From positions 248,001-312,000 of the forward strand of contig JAKIVD010000001.1 in the NCBI GenBank assembly GCA_021647205.1: a stretch of 64,000 bases of DNA, read 5' to 3'. The notes under the pieces are model-generated. The model had not been told where the DNA came from. It saw only the letters and a program-made list of their open reading frames with translations, and did not search any database. The position numbers were made by a program, and so were the translations under genes. Positions 46,187-53,383 of the stretch are shown piece after piece. Numbering within the stretch: position 1 is the stretch's first letter; each line of letters opens with the position of its first letter. The stretch comes from Bacteroidales bacterium. Its GTDB lineage: Bacteria; Bacteroidota; Bacteroidia; Bacteroidales; F082.

Positions 46187-46838
46187 TTATAACGGGGCCT
46201 GCTTTCCGTTTTCCCGGAAATAATCAATCACGCTAAAGATACGCTTGTTCTTTGGTAATTCGCCGTTGATAATTGCAACATAAGTTTTGGCAATTTCGGC
46301 AAACACCTTTTTTGTTGGATGCAATTCATCGTACCAATATCGCCCCTTCCTTTTGTTCCTGTTTGTTTCCAGAAAATGATTGAAGCCCCTGACATCTACA
46401 TGGTAAATATTGGGATATTCTTTACCAAGCTCGATGAGTATTTCGTTGAAATCAAATATCATGGCCATGATAATGGATTCCCCGTAATCTTTTAGAAATG
46501 GGGAGGTTTTGTCGATGGGCTCATCCGATATCAGGTTCAAAATCCGTTCGTTTTCCAGCAAATCATTGCCGCCTCCACTCATGATAAAAACATCCGGTTT
46601 CAGTTGTAGATATTCTTTTTGGTACGTCCCGCTCGCAATCATATTGGCTGCCCGGTCGCCGCCCGATGCCAGGCTGAAAACGGCGAGATTGCCCTGTTTC
46701 ATCAGATTGTCGGTGATGTCTTTTAGAAACAAGGGAATCCAACAATAGATCTACAAAGTCTGCCTTTGATTCCTGTCTTGCATTTTGTGGGAAAGCATGG
46801 AGTCCGATGAGCAGAAAAAAAAGGATTACATATTTCAT
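46187..46838 (-). pseudogene. SGNH-hydrolase gene with frameshift and missing catalytic GDS block
   Basis: From ATG 46838 the product starts with a signal peptide (MKYVILFFLLIGLHAFPQNA) and SKADFVDLLLDSLV, then the coding continues in another frame from about 46732 (FLKDITDNLMKQGNLAVFSL). The shift lies around 46725-46745. The downstream frame keeps SGNH block II (SLASGGDRAANMIAS), block III (SGGGNDLLEN) and block V (DELHPTKK, catalytic Asp-His). The GDS block with the nucleophilic Ser, expected between the two pieces, is absent. So a short deletion plus a frameshift has inactivated the gene. Confidence 0.75.
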
Positions 46839-46875
46839 CGGAGATCGAAACATTATTGAAAAAACCGCTTGGCCT

Positions 46876-47202
46876 TTAAGGTATAAGTGTAAATAACATG
46901 ATGGTACCTACCCCGACAAATAAAGCGGAAACACCCACTTTCATTTTATCTTCGGGTAATTTTTTCTGCAAAGCAGGCCCAATCTGGCCACCAATTACCA
47001 CTCCCGGAATAGTAAAAATAACGATGTTTAAAATTTGGTTCATCACCGCTGTTTCAGCATGCACGGCAAATTCATAAAAATGCCCGACAGAAGCGACAAG
47101 TACCGTTATCACAACAATAAATACGGAGGTGCCACGGCAACCGGTGGTGGCAATGAGGATTGAAATGGGCAAGAGGTACCAGAATTCTAATGAGATTTCC
47201 AT
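46876..47202 (-). pseudogene. TauE/SafE-type permease gene with large internal deletion
   Basis: 108 residues, versus roughly 260-300 usual for this permease family. MEISLEFWYLLPISILIAT is the normal N-terminus and FIVVITVLVASVGHFYEF...NQILNIVIFTIPGVVIGGQIGP is the normal C-terminal half; the middle is gone. At the junction the sequence read in the neighbouring frame gives PPVAVA, the expected upstream residues. The join therefore involved a deletion plus a one-base change that later restored the frame. It is probably non-functional. Family assignment rests on the C-terminal glycine-rich helix. Confidence 0.65.
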
Positions 47203-47474
47203 TTTAATAAATTGAAATGAGTATTCACTAAAGAGAATTTATCATCCTAAACTTCTTCGTTGACAAAAAGCGACTGTATGATTTTCCTTTTCATTGTCAT
47301 AATTTTTTAGTTCACAATTGATACATGGGGCTTTTATACCCTTATTTTGTACTGATAGTCGAAAGGGACACCCACTCCTGACAAATGAAAAGAATTAAGA
47401 AATGATAAAACTGAAATAGCACGACAGTACGCTTATTCATGCATTTTGCCGCATGCAAAAGAAATTGAAAATAT
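47203..47474. other. Intergenic region upstream of mazEF
   Basis: AT-rich stretch between the permease remnant and the mazEF promoter. I see no further coding sequence, RNA or strong hairpin. Confidence 0.5.
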
Positions 47475-47505
47475 TTTGGAGATATACTTATTTTATATAC
47501 TTTTG
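47475..47505 (+). promoter_or_regulatory. Promoter of the mazEF-like pair
   Basis: TTTG (47475-47478), 19 nt, TACTTTTG (47498-47505): near-perfect match to the Bacteroidota -33/-7 consensus, 20 nt before the antitoxin ATG. An ORF start further upstream would fall inside the promoter and is rejected. Confidence 0.7.
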
Positions 47506-47525
47506 TGATATTTAAAAGAAACATT

Positions 47526-47756
47526 ATGAAAACTGTATCATTGAAAATTGACGATTCAATCTTCGTAGAAACTGAAAAGATTCTCTCCAAAATGAAAAAA
47601 CCCCGAAACAGATATATTAACGAGGCAATTGATTATTACAACAGACTTCAGAGACGTTTAATAATCGAGAAAAGATTGAAAAAGGAATCTGAACTTGTAA
47701 AAGGAAATTCTATGTCTGTACTTAAAGAATTTGAGGAGATTGATTATGTCGATTAA
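47526..47756 (+). CDS. Antitoxin of a MazEF-like pair (ribbon-helix-helix type)
   Basis: 76 residues from ATG 47526. The start MKTVSLKIDDSIFVETEKILSKMKKPRNRYINEAIDYYN matches the ribbon-helix-helix DNA-binding fold: a beta strand, then two helices. The charged C-terminal half would wrap the toxin. The gene overlaps the toxin gene by 11 nt, typical of translational coupling in toxin-antitoxin operons. Such antitoxins usually repress their own promoter. Confidence 0.85.
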   Translation: MKTVSLKIDDSIFVETEKILSKMKKPRNRYINEAIDYYNRLQRRLIIEKRLKKESELVKGNSMSVLKEFEEIDYVD

Positions 47757-48093
47757 ACAATTTGACATCTGGCTTGCAGATTTAAATCCACAGATTGGAA
47801 CAGAACCAGGAAAAACAAGGCCTGTTTTAGTCGTTCAGACTAATTTATTGAACAAAATTCCTCATCCTTCGACTATTGTTTGTCCCTTGACAACAAACGT
47901 AAAAAAGGACTCTGAGATTTTAAGGGTTCACCTTAGAAAAGGAATGGCCAAATTACATCAAGACAGTGATATAATGATTGATCAGCTTCGTTCCATCGAC
48001 AATAAAAGGCTGATAAAAAAAGTTGGGGAATTGTCTCGTGAATTTAGAGAACTGATTAAAGAGAACATTCAAATAATTATGGACTTAGAATGA
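47746..48093 (+). CDS. mazF: MazF/PemK-family mRNA interferase toxin
   Basis: 115 residues from ATG 47746 (MSIKQFDIWLADLNPQIGTEPGKTRPVLVVQTN). The PemK/MazF fold is shown by the N-terminal strand DIWLADLNP, GKTRPVLVVQ, TIVCPLTTN and the C-terminal DQLRSIDNKRLIKKVGEL. The conserved Arg of GKTRPVLV and the Thr/Ser of CPLTT are at the expected catalytic positions. It is a ribosome-independent endoribonuclease, blocked by the preceding antitoxin. The pair appears intact although it lies among decayed genes. Confidence 0.92.
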   Translation: MSIKQFDIWLADLNPQIGTEPGKTRPVLVVQTNLLNKIPHPSTIVCPLTTNVKKDSEILRVHLRKGMAKLHQDSDIMIDQLRSIDNKRLIKKVGELSREFRELIKENIQIIMDLE

Positions 48094-48247
48094 AAGAAAA
48101 AAGCACGACGGCACAACAAAAGCCCAAAAAAAATAGATGGAAATCTAAGCTGATTAATTCATAAACTATCCACTTTGACTCAATCTTGCCCCGTCCTAAA
48201 GGCGGGAAAATAATGCCTATTCATACAAGACTTGTGAATTATTCAGG

Positions 48248-49285
48248 CTAAATCAAATTCACATCACATATCACTTCGAGCAGTGCCGGGCCGTTGTGTG
48301 CTGCAATTTTTTGCATGGCACTTTCCAGTTCTCCCCTTTTTTCAATCCGGATGCCCAGTGCACCGCAATTGTTGGCGAAGTCGGCAAAATTGGGGTTGTG
48401 CATGTCTGTTTTCCAAACGTCGAGGGAAGCCGTTCGCTGTTCTTTTGAAATCTTTCCCAATTCCGAATTGTTGATCAGGATGTGCTTAATGGGCATATTG
48501 TATTTGACCAGGGTCGTGATTTCGGCCAGGTATTGCCCCAAACCCCCATCGCCCGAAAGCGACCAAACCGGGCGTGAATTTTTCACTGCCGCCCAGGCAC
48601 CCATGGCCGCAGGCAAAGCAAAACCAATGGAGCCAAGATAACCCGACATGAGTACGGATTGGTTTGTACATTCAAAATACCTGCCAAACGAATAGGTGTT
48701 GTTCCCGACATCCACTGCAATCACCGCATTTTCAGGGGTAATCCGGTTCATGGCATCAAATACGGCAATGGAACTGATACCTTTCCCCTCATCATCTATT
48801 GAGCGGTTTTCCTTTTCATCGCGCCAGATTTTCCAACGGGCAGCCACTTCGGGTCGTTGGTCAACAGTGTCTGTTTTTCCGGAAAGTTCTTTTTGCAACA
48901 ATTGACAAGTCACCCCGATTTCACCCCAGAGTGCCACATCAATTTTATGGAATTTGCTCAGGGCCATCGGGTCGAAATCAACCTGGATAATTGGCTTTTT
49001 GGGAGTGATCCCGGTGTGGTTCGAGAAGGAAGCGCCCAAAACAATCAGCAAATCACTTTCGTTCATAAACCAGGAAGCAATGGGGGTTCCGCTTCTTCCC
49101 AGTACGCCGCAACCAAGCGGATGATTATCGGAAATCAATCCTTTGCCCTTAAAAGTCGTAATCACCGGGCTGTTCATCATTTCCGCCATGCGGATGATTT
49201 CCGGCATGGAATACCTCGCGCCGTGCCCAACGATAATAACCGGCCGTTTGGCCTGGCGAATCATGTCCACAGCCTTGGCTAACAT
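48248..49285 (-). pseudogene. ThDP-dependent enzyme, PYR domain lost (3' part of a Rieske-ThDP gene)
   Basis: 345 residues. It has the central domain (RPVIIVGHGARYSMPEIIRMAE, VLGRSGTPIAS) and the PP domain with the ThDP/Mg motif SLSGDGGLGQYLAEITTLVKYNMPIKHILINN of acetolactate-synthase-like enzymes. These enzymes normally have about 550 residues and need an N-terminal PYR domain with a catalytic Glu, which is absent. The frame continues upstream as RITPFTISPPVEMLAKAV, the natural linker, and meets the Rieske coding sequence out of frame. The first ATG used here was probably internal originally. Confidence 0.75.
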
Positions 49286-49287
49286 TT

Positions 49288-49680
49288 CTACCGGTGGGGA
49301 AATGGTGAAAGGGGTAATTCTTCCATCATCACATCAGAAATGGTTTCCCGGTGCGGTTCTTCTTCCAGAAGGCCAACGAAGATGGCACCATTTTCTTCCT
49401 TCACTTTATAAGCTTCAACACCGTCATCAAAACCCGGTGCTTTGCCGGTGCAGGGATGGTAATCCCAACCATGCCAGGGACAGCGCAAGATGCCGTTTTC
49501 GATACTGCCTTCCCCGAGTGGGCCGCCCTGGTGGGGGCAGCTGTTGTTGAGGGCACAAATCTTTCCTTCGAAATGAGAAAGTGCAATTTGTTTGTGTCCT
49601 GCACTTACCGTGGTTACCCGGTTTTCGGGCAGTTCATCTTTGCTGTTGAGCACTTTGTACCAGACTGTTTTTTTTGCCAT
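49288..49680 (-). pseudogene. Rieske [2Fe-2S] domain, 5' part of the same deleted gene
   Basis: About 130 residues from ATG 49680 (MAKKTVWYKVLNSKDELPENRV). The Rieske cluster motifs CPHQGGPLGEG and CPWHGWDYHP are intact. The frame then reads ISDVMMEE, which in full-length relatives leads into a ThDP-enzyme PYR domain, but here it shifts to LPLSPFPHR and stops. The domain itself could still fold as a small ferredoxin-like protein. The parent would be a Rieske-ThDP enzyme fusion, a form I recall from soil and marine bacteria but cannot check here. Confidence 0.7.
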
Positions 49681-50558
49681 GGGGATGTGTGTTTTTTGTT
49701 GAAACAATCCAGCAATGATTTAATCCTGGACTGATAAAATGATTTTACTAATTCGCATTGTTCGTCTGCTGGTTCAGTTTTTAACAGCTCTGAATGTTTC
49801 AAAATAGCCCCGTTCCAGTCGGGCATCATCCAGTTTCCTCCATCCAAAGCGGGAAGTTTATCGATTCCTTCGACCGGCTTTTCAGACCAAAAGCTCAGGT
49901 AATAATAGGGCTCGTCAATCATACTGTCGGGGATGGCAAAACCGACACCAATGGTTTGGGCCATTTCGTCTTTTTCATTTTTTGAAATCACGTAAAAAGC
50001 GCCGGTATCAAAATGATGGGGCCATATTCTGATGGGTTCTTCTGATTCAAATTCTCCGGCAATTTCGTTGAGCACTATTTTGGCATTGTTGCGGTAGTTT
50101 GCATTTTCAAGAAAATCATTTTTATCTTCTATAGAAAAAACGGCCCCTTCATCCAGGGGATGAGCAGGGATTTCGTAGTGCAGTTCATTTTTGAAGTTGG
50201 TCACATTGATGCCCACATCAGCAAGGTTTTGCGTTAATTCCACAAAAACTTCTTTTTGTGTTTTTCCTTCAAGCCTTATTGTCTTTTTGGTGTTATTTGC
50301 TGCATCCAGAATGAGCAATTTCAGTTCTGTTAAATGTAATCCAACCCGCATACCATTGGGCAATTCGTTTCCCAGCAGTAAATTTTCACCGGGAATAAAT
50401 TCCACATTCGTATTGCTGTCATCGTCTTTTTGAGGGATTAAATGCCGTCCTGCCAGGGCGAGGAATTGGGTAGCATGGTGCTGTTGTTTCAGGGCTTCGT
50501 TCAGCTTGTCGTTGAAAGCTTGCTTTTGGAGTTTCCAGTCATTATTTGAACTTTTCAT
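49614..50558 (-). CDS. Uncharacterised protein, possibly DUF5996-like
   Basis: 314 residues from ATG 50558 (MKSSNNDWKLQKQAFNDKLNEA); an ATG 27 nt earlier is also possible. Features include a beta-rich first half (LLLGNELPNGMRVGLHLTELKLLILDA) and conserved-looking EPIRIWPHHFDTGAFY and IGVGFAIPDSMIDEPYYYLSFWSEKP, reminiscent of DUF5996 members. It is probably cytoplasmic. The C-terminal 22 codons overlap the Rieske start by 67 nt, an unusually long overlap that may mean the original stop was lost. Function unknown. Confidence 0.55.
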   Translation of the reverse strand: MKSSNNDWKLQKQAFNDKLNEALKQQHHATQFLALAGRHLIPQKDDDSNTNVEFIPGENLLLGNELPNGMRVGLHLTELKLLILDAANNTKKTIRLEGKTQKEVFVELTQNLADVGINVTNFKNELHYEIPAHPLDEGAVFSIEDKNDFLENANYRNNAKIVLNEIAGEFESEEPIRIWPHHFDTGAFYVISKNEKDEMAQTIGVGFAIPDSMIDEPYYYLSFWSEKPVEGIDKLPALDGGNWMMPDWNGAILKHSELLKTEPADEQCELVKSFYQSRIKSLLDCFNKKHTSPWQKKQSGTKCSTAKMNCPKTG

Positions 50559-50630
50559 TATTTTTGGTTTTATCAATTTGTTCATGTTTGACGCTTACAA
50601 AAGCAATTCCTGACAAACCAGATTGGTTCA

Positions 50631-51159
50631 CTATTCAGGGACCCCCGTTTCAAAAGGGTTTTCCGTGTCGTTGCTCCATTCGAACCAGCCGCCATCAAAA
50701 ACAGAAACCCGTGGCCAGCCCATCAACCAGGCATACAGCATGATAAACGCACAGCGGATGGCACCAATATGGCCGGCTGCACTTCCCGGAAATTCGTCGT
50801 CATTGTCGGGCTGCATGTATTTTCCGTAAAGGACAACCGTGGTATCGCTTGTAATTCCGTGTTGCTCCAGGGCTTTTTTCAGTTCTTCTGGTGTGCGGCG
50901 GTTTCATGTTTCGGGTGCTTCCAGCGCCAAAGTATCGATGTCGATGGCGCCGGGAATATGTCCGCTCAAATAGGCTTCGCGGTTGCGGTAATGGACATGG
51001 CAGACTTTTGGCACCTTTGATGTGGCCACCGCGCAATTCACCTTCCAGTTTCCAGCCATTGTAGGCATCAATGGGACGAAGGTCGATAATTTGCACATTC
51101 TTGTTTTCAAGCAATGGGATGAGTTGCGAGCCGGATACCTGATGGATTTTTTACGACAT
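50631..51159 (-). pseudogene. Rhodanese-type sulfurtransferase gene broken by two stops and a frameshift
   Basis: Reading from the probable ATG at 51159, codon 3 is TAA. Then KIHQVSGSQLIPLLENKNVQIIDLRPIDAYNGW is rhodanese-like up to GGHIKGAK. A one-base expansion in an A run (51006-51009 on the plus strand) shifts the frame; the rest continues as VCHVHYRNREAYLSGHIPGAIDIDTLALEAPET. A TGA at 50904-50906, where TGG (Trp) would fit, interrupts it. Downstream the same frame carries on with TPEELKKALEQHGITSDTTVVLYG and GWPRVSVFDGGWFEW. The gene is clearly non-functional. Parent: tandem-domain thiosulfate or mercaptopyruvate sulfurtransferase. Confidence 0.85.
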
Positions 51160-51305
51160 ATGGTATGTGTTTTGTTTGGCAAAACCAGACAGCGCTTCAG
51201 CCGCCGGAGTTGGAAATAAATGCCGAAGACAGAAAATTTGCCTCGCTGTTTGCAGGTTTGGTGAGCGAACTGTGGTTGGGCGACTATTTGTTGGCGGGAA
51301 CAGAA

Positions 51306-51336
51306 GACCCGCCGGGTTGAAAAAACCCGGCGGGTC
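51306..51336. terminator. Strong GC-rich hairpin, possible bidirectional terminator
   Basis: Perfect 13-bp stem GACCCGCCGGGTT/AACCCGGCGGGTC with a 5-nt loop, between the rhodanese remnant and the NDH-2 tail. No long T tract follows on either strand. Confidence 0.5.
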
Positions 51337-51353
51337 AAATAGAGACGGTTTTT

Positions 51354-51734
51354 CTAATGTGCTGCCGGTACGGCCAAACCGGACGCTTTGTTCTCCACAG
51401 TGCAACCTGCCATATTTTCTTTCTCCACATTTCTGATTTTCGGTTTGATGAGCAGGCGAAGGGATTGATCGTAAGTAAAGTAATTGAAGGACCAGTTCAG
51501 GAAAATGGAGAGGCGGTTTTTTACACCAACAATCATAAAAAGGTGTACTAACGACCAAAGAACCCAGGCGAAAAACCCTTTCATCTTTCCGAAAGGCAAA
51601 TCAGCAACAGCCAGGTTACGCCCGATGGTGGCCATGGAACCTTTGTCTTTGTATTCAAATTCTTTGGCCGTTTTTTTTGCTTTCAACCTGCCGGGAAATT
51701 TTTTCAGAAGAATATTTGAAAAATGAAGATGATT
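51354..51734 (-). pseudogene. C-terminal fragment of type II NADH dehydrogenase
   Basis: An open frame of about 125 codons without a start. It reads EFEYKDKGSMATIGRNLAVADL and FAWVLWSLVHLFMIVGVKNRLSIFLNW, the membrane-proximal end of NDH-2 enzymes, ending ASGLAVPAAH. The FAD- and NAD-binding parts (about 300 residues) are missing; upstream sequence is unrelated. An inactive remnant of a respiratory enzyme. Confidence 0.7.
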
Positions 51735-51799
51735 CTGGCAAAAAAATGCTGCCCGTCAGGTTTGTCCATTTTTCGTCTCAGGTCTCACAGTCTGAACCC

Positions 51800-51922
51800 T
51801 CACTTCTTCTCAATTTTATCGAGTATAGTTTGCTTTAGTCCATCCACATCAATTTTTGATGTAAGCGTCCAAATCGTTTTCCGGCAATCTTTAGCCGCAG
51901 GACGTAATACAAGTAGCTGTTT
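51800..51922 (-). pseudogene. Short unidentified coding remnant
   Basis: A 41-codon open frame with no start codon, ending in DVDGLKQTILDKIEKK and a stop. It reads like the C-terminus of a real protein (CRKTIWTLTSKIDVDG), but no family can be assigned. Confidence 0.35.
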
Positions 51923-51977
51923 CTACCCTGCCACGAGGTCTGTATTTTGCGTTGCCTCGGGCAATGCTCAACAAAGC

Positions 51978-52115
51978 TCAGGAAAGCTTATCAGGGAATA
52001 AACCCGTTGTATCCAGGGGCGAATCCGGAAGGTAAAATTTTAGAATCACATCAACGTCTTTTTTCCCCTTAGCCCAATCCGGCAAAGGCACATACCTCAA
52101 TGTGCGTTCAGTTGC
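51978..52115 (-). pseudogene. Short unidentified coding remnant
   Basis: A 46-codon open frame without a start, reading RTLRYVPLPDWAKGKKDVDV and ending GLFPDKLS. The composition is protein-like (VPLPDW, DVDVILKFYLPDS). Probably the tail of another decayed gene. Parent unknown. Confidence 0.35.
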
Positions 52116-52253
52116 TTATTGGCAATAATTATCATCAAACATGCCAACGCTTGACTGCTTATGCTTATTTCCCAAAAATAAAAATCAGGATATTTACACA
52201 GTTCTATCAATAATTACAATATTATTGATAATTTTATCCGGCATAAAACTTAG

Positions 52254-52269
52254 TTGGCAATGAATTTGA
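52254..52269 (+). promoter_or_regulatory. Possible sigma-54-like promoter of the cytochrome operon
   Basis: TTGGCAATGAATTTGA resembles the sigma-54 pattern TGGCAC-N5-TTGCA: the GG of the -24 element is followed, after the correct 10 nt, by GA instead of GC. It lies 92 nt upstream of the first gene, and a sigma-54 type regulator is encoded in the same gene cluster. The match is imperfect. Confidence 0.35.
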
Positions 52270-52360
52270 GGGGACATATTTTATTATGGTACAAATGATA
52301 ACTTTTTCTTCCGGTTTACTATGGAAAAGATTGGACGGTTTATCCCTGTTCGTCCCTAAA

Positions 52361-53383
52361 ATGCCCCATAAAAAGATGGTGGTTTTGTGCTTATCGTACT
52401 TGTTTTTTCTTTCTTCCATCTGGGCACAGAATCTGGTAAACGCAATAGATAGCAGTCAGGCTGAAATCAACCGGATCCGCTTTGTTGCTAAGTTTCCGCC
52501 GGAGAAAGGCGTTGTGCAAGAAGGCATCTTTGACCGGATTGGCGAGTTTCTTTTTGGAAAACAGCAGGAACCTGTACTTAGCAAGCCTATTTCGATTATT
52601 GCCAGTAATCCAGAATCGTATTGGGTTTTGGATCAGGGATTGGGGGTTTTGTTAAACATAAAAGATAACGTGGGTGAAATCCCCCGTTCGTTTAAAAAGA
52701 AATATTCTTCGCTGGTTGGTCTTTGCGTTTCCGCTGACAGCGTGTGTTTTTATACAGATTCCCGCTTAAACAAAATATTCGAGTTGAATGTTGGTAAAGA
52801 TGAAATGACAGAATTTAAACCTTCGACAGAATTATTTCAGCCCACAGGACTTGCCTACTCACGTATCAATGATGAATTATGGGTGGTGGAAACTGCTGCC
52901 CACCGTATTTCTGTTTTTAACCGGGAGGGGAAACTGATCAGGCAGATTGGAAAGCGGGGGGAACTCCCGGGAGAGTTTAATTACCCAACATTTATCTGGA
53001 TTGATAAAGCGGGAGTGGTTTACATTGTTGACTCCATGAATTTTAGGATTCAGATACTGAACAGCGATGGTGGGGTTATTACTGTATTTGGTGAAATAGG
53101 TGACGCAACAGGTTATTTCTCCCGGCCAAAGGGAATTGCAACAGATTCTTTTGGCAATATTTACGTTGTTGACGCCTTGTTCCATGCGGTTCAAATCTTT
53201 GATAAAAACGGAAATCTTTTGTATCATTTTGGGAAGCAGGGAAGGGAAGACGGACAGTTCTGGCTACCCACCGGAATTTTTATCGATGACAATGATTACA
53301 TATATGTAGCAGACAGCTACAACTCACGCGTTCAGGTGTTTCAACTTATTAACGGACAAACAAATGATTCCATTAAAGATTAA
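52361..53383 (+). CDS. Secreted NHL-repeat beta-propeller protein
   Basis: 340 residues from ATG 52361 (MPHKKMVVLCLSYLFFLSSIWAQ). Starting earlier at 52286 would put 25 non-signal residues before the hydrophobic core, so this start is preferred. After the signal peptide come NHL-type blades with the repeating pattern P.GI..D..G.IYV.D....R...F...G....FG, for example FSRPKGIATDSFGNIYVVDA and FWLPTGIFIDDNDYIYVADS. It is probably periplasmic or extracellular. NHL propellers bind proteins or ligands and occur beside multiheme cytochrome genes in other bacteria. It overlaps the following cytochrome gene by 20 nt and resembles the NHL lipoprotein at 59318. Confidence 0.88.
   Translation: MPHKKMVVLCLSYLFFLSSIWAQNLVNAIDSSQAEINRIRFVAKFPPEKGVVQEGIFDRIGEFLFGKQQEPVLSKPISIIASNPESYWVLDQGLGVLLNIKDNVGEIPRSFKKKYSSLVGLCVSADSVCFYTDSRLNKIFELNVGKDEMTEFKPSTELFQPTGLAYSRINDELWVVETAAHRISVFNREGKLIRQIGKRGELPGEFNYPTFIWIDKAGVVYIVDSMNFRIQILNSDGGVITVFGEIGDATGYFSRPKGIATDSFGNIYVVDALFHAVQIFDKNGNLLYHFGKQGREDGQFWLPTGIFIDDNDYIYVADSYNSRVQVFQLINGQTNDSIKD

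Noticed and set aside
51129-51320. Plus-strand open frame ending LWLGDYLLAGTEDPPG
   Set aside because: Overlaps the start of the rhodanese remnant, has no good start and ends inside a hairpin; probably chance.
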